Source: Janthinobacterium fluminis
Lineage (GTDB): Bacteria > Pseudomonadota > Gammaproteobacteria > Burkholderiales > Burkholderiaceae_D
Direction of reading: 5' to 3'
Length of the DNA stretch: 64,000 nt
NCBI RefSeq assembly: GCF_028595325.1
Contig: NZ_JAQQXR010000005.1
Location: 248,001-312,000 of the forward strand
The position numbers and the translations under genes are program-made. The notes under the pieces are model-generated. The model made no database searches. It saw only the letters and a list, made by a program, of their open reading frames with translations, and had not been told where the DNA came from. Below are positions 17,941 through 24,377 of this stretch, one piece after another (positions within the stretch are counted from its first letter, which is position 1; each line of letters opens with the position of its first letter).

Positions 17941-19065
17941 TTACGCCGGGGTGTCGCCTAGCACCCGCTGCAACACCTGGCGCGCCGCGCCGGGGCGGCC
18001 CAGCGCCCTGGCTTTGGCGGCCATGTCGGCCAGTTTGGCCGGCTGGTCGAGCAGGTGGCGGATGCGGTATTCCAGCGTCACGGCGTCGAAAGCCTTCAGC
18101 GCCACACCCTGTTCGAGCAGGAAATCGGCGTTGCGTTCCTCCTGGCCGGGAATCGGCGAGTTGACGATCATCGGCAAGCCCATGGCCAGGCACTCCGACG
18201 TCGTCAGGCCGCCCGGTTTGGTGACGACCAGGTCGGCGCAGGCCATCAGGCGCTCGACCTGATCGGTGAAGCCCTGGGCCAGCAAGCGGCCCGGATGGCG
18301 TGCCGCGAGCGCCTGCAGCGCGGCCAGCGCCTGGGCGTTCTTTCCGGCCAGCACGACCAGCTGGAAAGTGCCATCCAGGGCCAGCAGGCGCGCGGCGATC
18401 ATCTCCAAACTGCCCAAGCCGGCCCCGCCTCCCATCAGTAAAATCGTCGTGCGCTGCGGGTCGAGGCCGAAGGCGCGCGCGCATGCGGCGCGCTCATGCG
18501 CCTGGCCGAACGCCGGCATGATGGGGATGCCCGTCACATGGATCTGCCCGGCGCCGATGCCGCAGGCGCGCATGCGGAACGCCACCTCCTCGTTGGCGGC
18601 GAAATAGCCGCTCATGTGCTCATGCACCCACATCCGGTGCAAGTCGAAATCCGTGACCTGCACCCAGACCGGGCAGTGCAACTCTTGCTTGCGCAGGGAC
18701 CGCGACAGGATTTCCGCCGGCAGGAAATGCGTGCAAACGATCGCATCCGGCTTGAACGCGGTAATTTCCTTCAGCAGCGCCCGCGTGTTGAGGCGCTCGA
18801 CGCCGCGCCGCAGCCGCTGCATCGAACTGTCGGGCGGGGCGTCGTTGCTGGCCTGGTACAGATAACCCCACAGCGTCGGTGCCTTGTTCACCAGTGCAAT
18901 GTAGAAATCCGTGTAGAGCTTACGGAAGCCGGCCGTGACGAAGTTCATCACGTCGAGGTGGATGGCGAGGACGTCGGCGCCGGCGTGGGCTCGGATCGCC
19001 TCGGCCGCGCGCATGTGGCCGGCGCCGGCGGAAACGCTCAACAAGAGGATTTTTTTCTGTGTCAT
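17941..19065 (-). CDS. MGDG-synthase-type (GT28) glycosyltransferase
   Basis: 374 aa. The N-terminal MGDG_synth domain opens KKILLLSVSAGAGHMRAAEA. The C-terminal GT28 domain has ILLMGGGAGLGSLEM and the sugar-nucleotide block KPGGLTTSECLAMGLPMIVN. Family members transfer glucose or galactose from UDP-sugars to diacylglycerol (for example UgtP). Peripheral inner-membrane location is expected. ATG at 19065 matches the family start; the frame could extend six codons to a TTG. It heads a minus-strand trio with the phosphatase (39-base gap) and START protein, which suggests a glycolipid synthesis/handling module. Confidence 0.85.
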   Translation of the reverse strand: MTQKKILLLSVSAGAGHMRAAEAIRAHAGADVLAIHLDVMNFVTAGFRKLYTDFYIALVNKAPTLWGYLYQASNDAPPDSSMQRLRRGVERLNTRALLKEITAFKPDAIVCTHFLPAEILSRSLRKQELHCPVWVQVTDFDLHRMWVHEHMSGYFAANEEVAFRMRACGIGAGQIHVTGIPIMPAFGQAHERAACARAFGLDPQRTTILLMGGGAGLGSLEMIAARLLALDGTFQLVVLAGKNAQALAALQALAARHPGRLLAQGFTDQVERLMACADLVVTKPGGLTTSECLAMGLPMIVNSPIPGQEERNADFLLEQGVALKAFDAVTLEYRIRHLLDQPAKLADMAAKARALGRPGAARQVLQRVLGDTPA

Positions 19066-19471
19066 GGACGGCAATCGGCGCAAATCCCGTGTTGGCGGGA
19101 CGTGGTAGTTGTAAAGACGATATTGTCGCTGCTATTTACCATGGCTGACAACACTCTTCAGTTTCTCCTTGGAGGGCTTCACTGTTGACGTGGAGTGGCT
19201 TTAAAGCAGGAAAATTCTCTCGCTAAAAGTATGCGTACCGGCGCGATGGCAGTCGCTATTCGCACCGTAATGTCGATGCGGGCGATCCTTGGGGGCGGAA
19301 GGCGCTACGGCACACTATCGGGTTCTTCCAGCGCGGATAGCTTGCTTCGACGCGGCTTGCTTGAAAAAGCTTTTTCATGAAATGCGCCAGCAAGCTGGGA
19401 TGGCTGAACGCTGGAGCCAGGCGAGATCGCTTAAAAATGGGCGTGTGCCGCATTTTATTTCAATGCAACGC
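19066..19471. other. Intergenic region at the left edge of the AT-rich island; nothing recognised
   Basis: No gene with family features. Composition falls from GC-rich to mixed. A palindrome GAAAAAGCTTTTTC lies near 19365-19380, and there may be a promoter for the glycosyltransferase set near 19100-19200. Short open frames here lack ribosome sites. Confidence 0.4.
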
Positions 19472-19496
19472 AAAAAGCGGAGCACATTGCTCCGCC
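19472..19496 (-). terminator. Rho-independent terminator of precursor gene A
   Basis: Stem GCGGAGC / GCTCCGC (19477-19483, 19489-19495) with a 5-base loop. Read on the minus strand, the stem is followed by TTTTT. It lies 10 bases after the precursor A stop and insulates it as a single-gene transcript. Confidence 0.8.
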
Positions 19497-19506
19497 AGAT
19501 TATTAT

Positions 19507-19701
19507 TTACTCATCGGCCTGTTTTTGTGATGGTTGCTCTGAATAGGTGCCGCACGTTAGCAGCAGGCCGCAGCTTCGTCCGCCGGCGACGTCATCCAAA
19601 TCGCCGTCGCTAACTTCCACGTTCTCTTCCGGCGTGGCATCGGTTTCCATTTTTTTGATGAGTTCTGCTTTCAGTGCGCCTTTCAATTTTTCATTGCTCA
19701 T
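19507..19701 (-). CDS. RiPP precursor peptide A (Gly-Gly leader, C-x5-C core)
   Basis: 64 aa. A 41-residue leader starts MSNEKLKGALKAELIKK and ends SDGDLDDVAGG, the acidic stretch plus double-Gly typical of leaders removed by C39-type peptidases. The core is RSCGLLLTCGTYS plus a polar tail, with Cys44 and Cys50. Copies at 19872, 21741 and 22180 have the same leader length and Cys spacing. It lies about 490 bases past the end of the radical SAM/SPASM gene on the same strand. It has its own terminator and upstream box. The modified product is unknown. Identification as a precursor rests on the paralogy, GG site and maturase; no database class was recognised. Confidence 0.85.
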   Translation of the reverse strand: MSNEKLKGALKAELIKKMETDATPEENVEVSDGDLDDVAGGRSCGLLLTCGTYSEQPSQKQADE

Positions 19702-19725
19702 GTTTCCGCCTTTTTATTTTGAAAT

Positions 19726-19770
19726 ATTCTTTTTAGTTTTAAGACATTAAGAAGTGTTCGGTCTTTTTTT
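19726..19770 (-). promoter_or_regulatory. Conserved upstream box of precursor A
   Basis: Minus-strand sequence containing AATGTCTTAAAACTAAAA, preceded by a GACCGA-containing, T/A-rich stretch. It ends about 25 bases before the precursor start. Near-identical boxes precede the copies at 22180 and, less well conserved, 19872. Probably promoter plus 5' untranslated leader copied together with the gene. Confidence 0.5.
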
Positions 19771-19871
19771 TACATTGCTAACCATGCCCTTGTTTTACAT
19801 GCCGCCAACGCTCTGCACGCTCGTGCCTTGCTCAGTAAGTTCATTGAATGTCTAATCAATTTCCGATTTTA

Positions 19872-20042
19872 TTATTGCGGATATGCTGAGTACATATCGC
19901 AGATGAACAACAGGCCGCAGCCGCCAGCAACGTCATCCAAATCGCTCTCGGGAATTTCCACGTTATCTGCCGGGGTAATTTTTGTTTGAATTTTTTTGAT
20001 AATTTAAGATTTCAATGCATCTTTCAGTTTTTCATTGCTCAT
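19872..20042 (-). pseudogene. RiPP precursor copy B, inactivated by nonsense codon
   Basis: Read on the minus strand it gives MSNEKLKDALKS, a TAA at codon 13 (20004-20006), then a frame that continues to codon 56: ITPADNVEIPESDLDDVAGG followed by core CGLLFICDMYSAYPQ. All other copies have Glu (GAA) at codon 13, so a single G-to-T change explains the stop. Leader length (41) and Cys spacing (42/48) are otherwise intact, so decay looks recent. The upstream box is also diverged, and no terminator hairpin was noticed. Read-through or re-initiation seems unlikely because no good internal start precedes the leader helix. Confidence 0.85.
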
Positions 20043-20063
20043 TTTTTCATAATTTTTTAGAAA

Positions 20064-20108
20064 ATTTTTTTGGCTTTAAGACATTGATAAATTATTGGTA
20101 TTTTTTTT
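20064..20108 (-). promoter_or_regulatory. Diverged upstream box of pseudogene copy B
   Basis: Contains AATGTCTTAAAGCC in place of the AATGTCTTAAAACT found upstream of copies A and D, in the same position relative to the start. It shows that the duplication unit included the upstream region. Confidence 0.45.
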
Positions 20109-20187
20109 GCAGTTATATCTTGGCCGTTTTTCTATCGGAAAAATTTCCTGTCCGAATTTTTCTTGATCTATGCCAGGATGCTGGCAT

Positions 20188-21570
20188 TCAATTGGAAGGA
20201 TTGTTTTCTAGAAAATCCTGTAAATTTCCATCTTTTTTCATCAAATGGTGCATTAAAAGTTTGTCTTTTATATTGATTTTATAGGAAGGGCATGCGACAT
20301 CTTTTTCGTACCATTGCTTGGGACAGCCGCCGCCGCATACGGGGAAAAGATTGCATGTTTTGCAGGGGGCGATATCTGTTTTTATATCTCTGTACCAATC
20401 CCTGGTGATGGCGTGCTCATTGCGCTCCACGTCAATGGTGTCGACGTTTCCTATTTTATATTCAGCTTCTGCAAATTTAGGCGTATAAGGATATTCGTAG
20501 CAGGGGTAAATATTTCCGTTTGCATCATAAACTTCGGCATCTTTCTGTACCGTCATGCAAGGTTGAACCGTTCGGCGCGGAAGAACATTGCGGAACTTGA
20601 AGCCTTTTTGTATTCCATACAGTATCCAGTCGATTTCGGCGACGGCAAATTCTTCCCTGCTCAAGCTGCTTTTTTGCGCATTGTTACCGCCCCAGTCACT
20701 CACCGGCGCGAAATGCAAACTGACGCCCCGTTGCAAATTGTAGTAAGCGAGACGGTCGATTAATTTATGGATGCTCTTGGCGCTTGCTCTGGTGACGTTA
20801 ACTCTGACCGTAATGTTGCAATGATTGTCTGCGAACTCGGGTAAATTGATGACATTGACGATATTGCCAAATATGATTTCGAATGTTTTCTTTCCCTCTT
20901 TGGTAATCCGAAATAAGTCGTGAGTTTCGCCCAGGCCGTCCAGCGTAATTTGATAGTGCGTGATCTTTTTTTCGAGTAATTTTAAGAATATATTCGGTTT
21001 GAAATTCACGCCATTTGTAATCATGTGGGCGCTGTAGCGAATGCCGTTGGCTTTACAGTAGTCGATCATGCGCTCGCTCATCGCCAAAATTTCTTTTTGC
21101 GCCATTAATGGCTCTCCCCCGTACCATTGCACCATGATGCTTTCGAAGGAATTTTTTTTCAAGTTGTGAATGATTCGGTCGGTAATTTTTATGCTGGTTT
21201 CTTCGTCGACATTTTTCTTTGAGTGTACCTGTCCGCAATAATTGCAGCCGAGTTGGCAATTCGCCGTCGGTTGGATGGTCACGTTGACACTTTTTGCGCT
21301 ATCTAAAACAGAAACATTTCTTCCCAAAACTTCATCGAATTCATCTTGGAGCTCCGGGACAAGAATTTCCAGGTCTTTTAATGTAGTTAAATGTCTGTCT
21401 TCGACATCCGTAAAAATTCCGTTTTGCAATGCGACATACACTTTCTCCTTCACCATGACGGTTTTTCCGCTACGTGTTGAATACAGTAATCGCGAGGGAT
21501 CGTCAGTGTGCTCCTCATCTAACAGGTCGGTTGCCACAATATACGTCGACAGTCGGTATTTTATTGTCAT
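20188..21570 (-). CDS. Radical SAM/SPASM peptide maturase
   Basis: 460 aa, cytosolic. Residues 1-95 (LLYSTRSGKTVMVKEKVYVA, then LKDLEILVPEL) look like a PqqD-type leader-recognition domain. The radical SAM core has CxxxCxxC as CQLGCNYC (Cys105/109/112) and GGEP at 151-154. The SPASM domain is complete: CX13GX4C (Cys338, Cys357), CX2CX5CX3C (403/406/412/416, CKTCNLFPVCGGGC) and a final Cys427, enough for two auxiliary 4Fe-4S clusters. Enzymes of this build install thioether, C-C or other radical-derived links in RiPPs. It sits amid four precursor copies on the same strand. Composition is AT-rich, unlike the flanks, so it was probably acquired by transfer. The chemistry cannot be read from sequence. 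Confidence 0.9.
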   Translation of the reverse strand: MTIKYRLSTYIVATDLLDEEHTDDPSRLLYSTRSGKTVMVKEKVYVALQNGIFTDVEDRHLTTLKDLEILVPELQDEFDEVLGRNVSVLDSAKSVNVTIQPTANCQLGCNYCGQVHSKKNVDEETSIKITDRIIHNLKKNSFESIMVQWYGGEPLMAQKEILAMSERMIDYCKANGIRYSAHMITNGVNFKPNIFLKLLEKKITHYQITLDGLGETHDLFRITKEGKKTFEIIFGNIVNVINLPEFADNHCNITVRVNVTRASAKSIHKLIDRLAYYNLQRGVSLHFAPVSDWGGNNAQKSSLSREEFAVAEIDWILYGIQKGFKFRNVLPRRTVQPCMTVQKDAEVYDANGNIYPCYEYPYTPKFAEAEYKIGNVDTIDVERNEHAITRDWYRDIKTDIAPCKTCNLFPVCGGGCPKQWYEKDVACPSYKINIKDKLLMHHLMKKDGNLQDFLENNPSN

Positions 21571-21703
21571 AATTTATCACCAATAAGGCAAGCGGTTGTA
21601 ATGCGGGCGGCATCGGGTGTGGGTTCGGCGTGGTGTCCTTAAAGCGGCAGGCAGCGCGGCCCGCGGTGCTTGAAGGCGCACCACGCTGCTTTATTTCAAG
21701 GCG

Positions 21704-21730
21704 TAAAAAAATAGGCGGCGCCGCCTATTT
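21704..21730 (-). terminator. Rho-independent terminator of precursor gene C
   Basis: Perfect palindrome AATAGGCGGC / GCCGCCTATT (21710-21729). On the minus strand it is followed by a run of T (A-run 21705-21711 on plus). It ends the precursor C transcript before the maturase gene, so C and the maturase are separate units. Confidence 0.8.
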
Positions 21731-21740
21731 CGGCAATTCA

Positions 21741-21926
21741 TTATATGTCTGGGGGAACGTTCATGCCGCTGAAATTGAAGCAGACGTTGAGTAGCGCGCA
21801 GCCGCCGCCGGAAAGGCCATCCAAGTCGCCGTCGGTAATTTCTACGCTATCCGCCGGAACGACATCGCTCTCATTTTTTTTGATGATCTCGGATTTCAAT
21901 GCGCCTTTTAATTTTTCATTGCTCAT
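21741..21926 (-). CDS. RiPP precursor peptide C
   Basis: 61 aa. The leader MSNEKLKGALKSEIIKK ... ITDGDLDGLSGG is 41 residues, with a third Gly at 42. The core is the most divergent: CALLNVCFNFS with Cys43 and Cys49 and tail GMNVPPDI. Tyr of the other copies is replaced by Phe and a Phe replaces Gly/Asp after the second Cys. GGAGA lies a few bases before the ATG, the best ribosome site of the set. It lies directly upstream of the maturase but has its own terminator. It lacks the conserved upstream box seen at A and D, so its regulation may differ. Confidence 0.85.
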   Translation of the reverse strand: MSNEKLKGALKSEIIKKNESDVVPADSVEITDGDLDGLSGGGCALLNVCFNFSGMNVPPDI

Positions 21927-22141
21927 TTCATCTCCAATTTAGTTAAAGAATTTTTATATTAAAAAGTCCTAACTCTTTGCTGCACAGCTGCCTGTATCGC
22001 TGTTTTCCGCGCCCAAGCGCAGGCGAAATAAGTGGTGGAAAAGCTATTGATTTTTTAATGTGAATAACTTGCCAACGCACGGTCCCGACGGTTGAGCGCT
22101 TGGGTGAGACAAGCTTGGCCTTGAATCGAGCCATGCCGCTC

Positions 22142-22174
22142 AAAAAATAGGCGGCGCGTCCCGCTCCGCCTATT
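22142..22174 (-). terminator. Rho-independent terminator of precursor gene D
   Basis: Stem AATAGGCGG / CCGCCTATT (22146-22154, 22166-22174), 11-base loop. On the minus strand a T-run follows. The stem is the same as that of the copy C terminator, which supports duplication of gene plus terminator. Confidence 0.8.
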
Positions 22175-22179
22175 GGTTT

Positions 22180-22362
22180 TTAATTTTCTACGGGTGGGGT
22201 GGTTGTGCTGTAATTGCCGCACGTCAGCAGAAGGCCGCAGCCGCCGGCGACGCCATCCAAATCGGTCTCGGTGATTTCTACGCTATCTGCCGGCGGGGAA
22301 TCGGTTCCATTTTCTTTGGTGATTTCGGATTTCAAAGCGTCTTTCAATTTTTCATTGCTCAT
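22180..22362 (-). CDS. RiPP precursor peptide D
   Basis: 60 aa. The leader MSNEKLKDALKSEITKENG ... ITETDLDGVAGG is 41 residues. The core CGLLLTCGNYS (Cys42, Cys48) differs from that of copy A by one residue; the tail is TTTPPVEN. A ribosome site (AAGGATGG) precedes the ATG. It has its own box upstream and terminator downstream. Near-identity of the A and D cores against divergence of their tails suggests selection on the C-x5-C ring region and the Tyr-Ser after it. Confidence 0.86.
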   Translation of the reverse strand: MSNEKLKDALKSEITKENGTDSPPADSVEITETDLDGVAGGCGLLLTCGNYSTTTPPVEN

Positions 22363-22383
22363 TTTTCCATCCTTTTTTGAGAG

Positions 22384-22427
22384 ATTCTTTTTAGTTTTAA
22401 GACATTAAGAAATTGTCGGTCTTTTCT
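22384..22427 (-). promoter_or_regulatory. Conserved upstream box of precursor D
   Basis: Minus-strand sequence with AATGTCTTAAAACTAAAA and a preceding GACCGACAA stretch, matching the box of copy A over about 40 bases although the genes lie 2.6 kb apart. It ends about 20 bases before the ATG. Probable shared promoter or regulator site. Confidence 0.5.
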
Positions 22428-22972
22428 TGAATTTCTATCTTTGCCGTATTTCCGCACTCTCTTGTGGCCGTTTTTTTGAAATGATATTCCGCTCGATATT
22501 GGCGCTATTTTTAACGGTATGGGCGAGTATGGACGTTTTATAAAACTCCATAGGTTTGTAGCGAAAGTTAAATGTGGAAACATACGGGCGTCATTCCGCA
22601 GACGATCGCCGGCAAGCGCCGCTCGATGTTTCCATAATAGATAAAACATTGCCCGCCCAGTTTCAGGCGCAGCCAAAAAATTAATTATTTAATAATTCAA
22701 TGCTTGCCAAATCCTACATCATAAAAAAAAGGCATGTCAAGTTGTGAATAAATAAACAATCGAAACGAATAAGTTCAGTTGTTTTTCCTATGGCCAAGCC
22801 TCGCACCATGCTTGTGAGGGGGATGTTGTGGCGCCGGCGGCGTCGCTGCCGCCCGTGGCGCGCGCGGCAGGTGCCGTGCCAGAAAGGGGGGGGGGGGCTG
22901 TCATGGTGGCAGCCAATCGATGTCGCGCAGGAAGAAGGCGGCCGGGCGCCAACCGGCCGCGCGACGGGCAAC
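22428..22972. other. Right edge of the AT-rich island; no gene seen
   Basis: 545 bases without a supportable gene. AT-rich until about 22790, then abruptly GC-rich. It includes a run of 12 G at 22886-22897, a possible slippage or sequencing-error site. Open frames through here lack family features. Confidence 0.45.
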
Positions 22973-23011
22973 AAAAAACCCGCGTACTCGCAAGGAGCGA
23001 CGCGGGTTTTT
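22973..23011 (-). terminator. Terminator of the tRNA-Met transcript (bidirectional shape)
   Basis: Stem AAAACCCGCGT / ACGCGGGTTTT with T-runs on both strands, 18 bases downstream of the 3' end of the first tRNA-Met as transcribed on the minus strand. Confidence 0.8.
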
Positions 23012-23028
23012 CATGTGCTGCGTATTCG

Positions 23029-23105
23029 TGGTGGTGATAGGTGGACTTGAACCACCGACCCCAGCATTATGAATGCTGTGCTCTAACCAACTGAGCTATA
23101 TCACC
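23029..23105 (-). tRNA. tRNA-Met (CAT anticodon), copy 1
   Basis: 77 nt including encoded CCA. Acceptor GGTGATA pairs with TATCACC. The D-arm is AGCTCAGTTGGTTAGAGC, and the anticodon stem CAGCA/TGCTG holds loop TTCATAA. The T-loop is TTCAAGT. The anticodon arm plus GGGGTC variable region resemble elongator tRNA-Met (E. coli metT) more than initiator or lysidine-type tRNA-Ile2, but Ile2 is not fully excluded. Confidence 0.9.
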
Positions 23106-23139
23106 AAACAGCCCGGCGTGAGCCGGTGGCTGGTATAAA

Positions 23140-23179
23140 CAGAAATGGTTCAGTCCGAAACCGGTCTGAACCATTTCTG
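23140..23179. terminator. Strong hairpin between the two tRNA-Met genes
   Basis: Perfect 14-bp stem CAGAAATGGTTCAG / CTGAACCATTTCTG with a 12-base loop. On the minus strand it is followed by TTTAT, so it can act as a weak terminator or processing signal between the tandem tRNA genes. Confidence 0.5.
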
Positions 23180-23187
23180 ATGATTCG

Positions 23188-23264
23188 TGGTGGTGATAGG
23201 TGGACTTGAACCACCGACCCCAGCATTATGAATGCTGTGCTCTAACCAACTGAGCTATATCACC
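23188..23264 (-). tRNA. tRNA-Met (CAT anticodon), copy 2
   Basis: 77 nt, identical to copy 1 including CCA and the first bases of 3' flank. Transcribed first of the pair on the minus strand. Recent tandem duplication is likely. Confidence 0.9.
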
Positions 23265-23355
23265 CAACAGCCGAGCATTATCCCGGCTTCGCTTTTCTTT
23301 GTCAAGGCGGGGGCGGAAAAATCCGCACATTTCTCCCTCCAGCCCCGATTCATGG

Positions 23356-24315
23356 TCATTTCTTCAACGCCGCCAGGTGCGCCAGCATGCGCGCGGCCGG
23401 GTCGGCGTCGAGGCAGTCGACGACGATGCGTTCCGGCATGGAGCGCAGCCAGGTCATCTGCCGCTTGGCCAACTGGCGCGTGGCGATGATGCCCGTCTCG
23501 CGCAGCGCGGCGTAGCCGATGCGCCCGTCCAGGTAGTCCCAGGCCTGGCGGTAGCCGACGCAGCGCATCGACGGCAGGCCCGGGTGCAGGTCGCCGCGCC
23601 GGCGCAATTGCTCCACTTCGCCGATCAGGCCGCCGTTGCCGCCATCCTCGGCCAGCATCGCGTCGAAGCGCGCGGCGATGCGCGCGTGCAGCACGGCGCG
23701 GTCGGACGGCTCCAGCGCGAACGACAGCAGCTCGAAGGGCAGCACGGGCTTTTCGCGCAGCGCCAGCAGCTCGGACATCGGCTTGCCGCACAGTGCGATG
23801 ATTTCCAGCGCGCGCTGGATGCGCTGGGCGTCGTTCGGCGCCAGCCGCGCGGCCGTGGCCGGGTCCTGCGTCTGCAGGCGCGCGTGCATTGCCGGCCAGC
23901 CGATGGCGGCGGCGTCCGCCTCCAGCGCGGCGCGGATGGCCGGGTCGGCGCCGGGCAGCTCGTCCAGCCCGTCGGCCAGGCCCTTGAAGTACAACATCGT
24001 GCCGCCGACCAGCAGCGGCAGCTTGCCGCGCGCCGTGATGTCGGCCACCAGGGCCAGCGTGTCGGTGCGGAACTGCGCCACCGAATAGGCGTCGAGCGGG
24101 TCGATGATGTCGATCAGGTGGTGCGGCGCGCTGGCGCGTTCGGCGGCGCTGGGCTTGGCCGTGCCGATGTCCATGCCGCGGTACACCAGGGCCGAGTCGA
24201 CGGAGATGATTTCGGATGGGATCTGGCGCGCGATGGCCAGCGCCGCGGCCGTCTTACCGGATGCCGTCGGCCCCATGATGGCGAGCGCGAGCGGCAGTTT
24301 TGCTGTGTTTGTCAT
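23356..24315 (-). CDS. miaA: tRNA dimethylallyltransferase
   Basis: Transfers the dimethylallyl group to A37 of tRNAs reading UNN codons, forming i6A37. 319 aa, normal length. P-loop [17 protein letters not shown], the conserved [34 protein letters not shown] and [10 protein letters not shown] are all present, with the tRNA-binding region [13 protein letters not shown]. It follows mutL by 62 bases on the same strand, the usual mutL-miaA order. The next enzyme in the pathway, MiaB, is encoded 19 kb away in a form without its catalytic domain. Confidence 0.96.
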   Translation of the reverse strand: MTNTAKLPLALAIMGPTASGKTAAALAIARQIPSEIISVDSALVYRGMDIGTAKPSAAERASAPHHLIDIIDPLDAYSVAQFRTDTLALVADITARGKLPLLVGGTMLYFKGLADGLDELPGADPAIRAALEADAAAIGWPAMHARLQTQDPATAARLAPNDAQRIQRALEIIALCGKPMSELLALREKPVLPFELLSFALEPSDRAVLHARIAARFDAMLAEDGGNGGLIGEVEQLRRRGDLHPGLPSMRCVGYRQAWDYLDGRIGYAALRETGIIATRQLAKRQMTWLRSMPERIVVDCLDADPAARMLAHLAALKK

Positions 24316-24377
24316 GATGCGATTCTAAAAAACGTGGTGGTGCGAAACAGCTGGCGGGGCTGTGCGGCCCTGGATAT

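Noticed and set aside
21943..22143. 66-codon minus-strand frame between precursors C and D
   Set aside because: No leader, no Gly-Gly, no Cys pattern; looks like random open frame between two terminated units.
22359..22676. 105-codon minus-strand frame upstream of precursor D
   Set aside because: It runs through the conserved upstream box of precursor D, lacks a ribosome site and shows no family pattern.
23029..23264. tRNA-Ile2 (lysidine-type, CAT anticodon) as identity of the two tRNAs
   Set aside because: The anticodon arm and variable loop resemble elongator tRNA-Met more closely; Ile2 remains a minor possibility.
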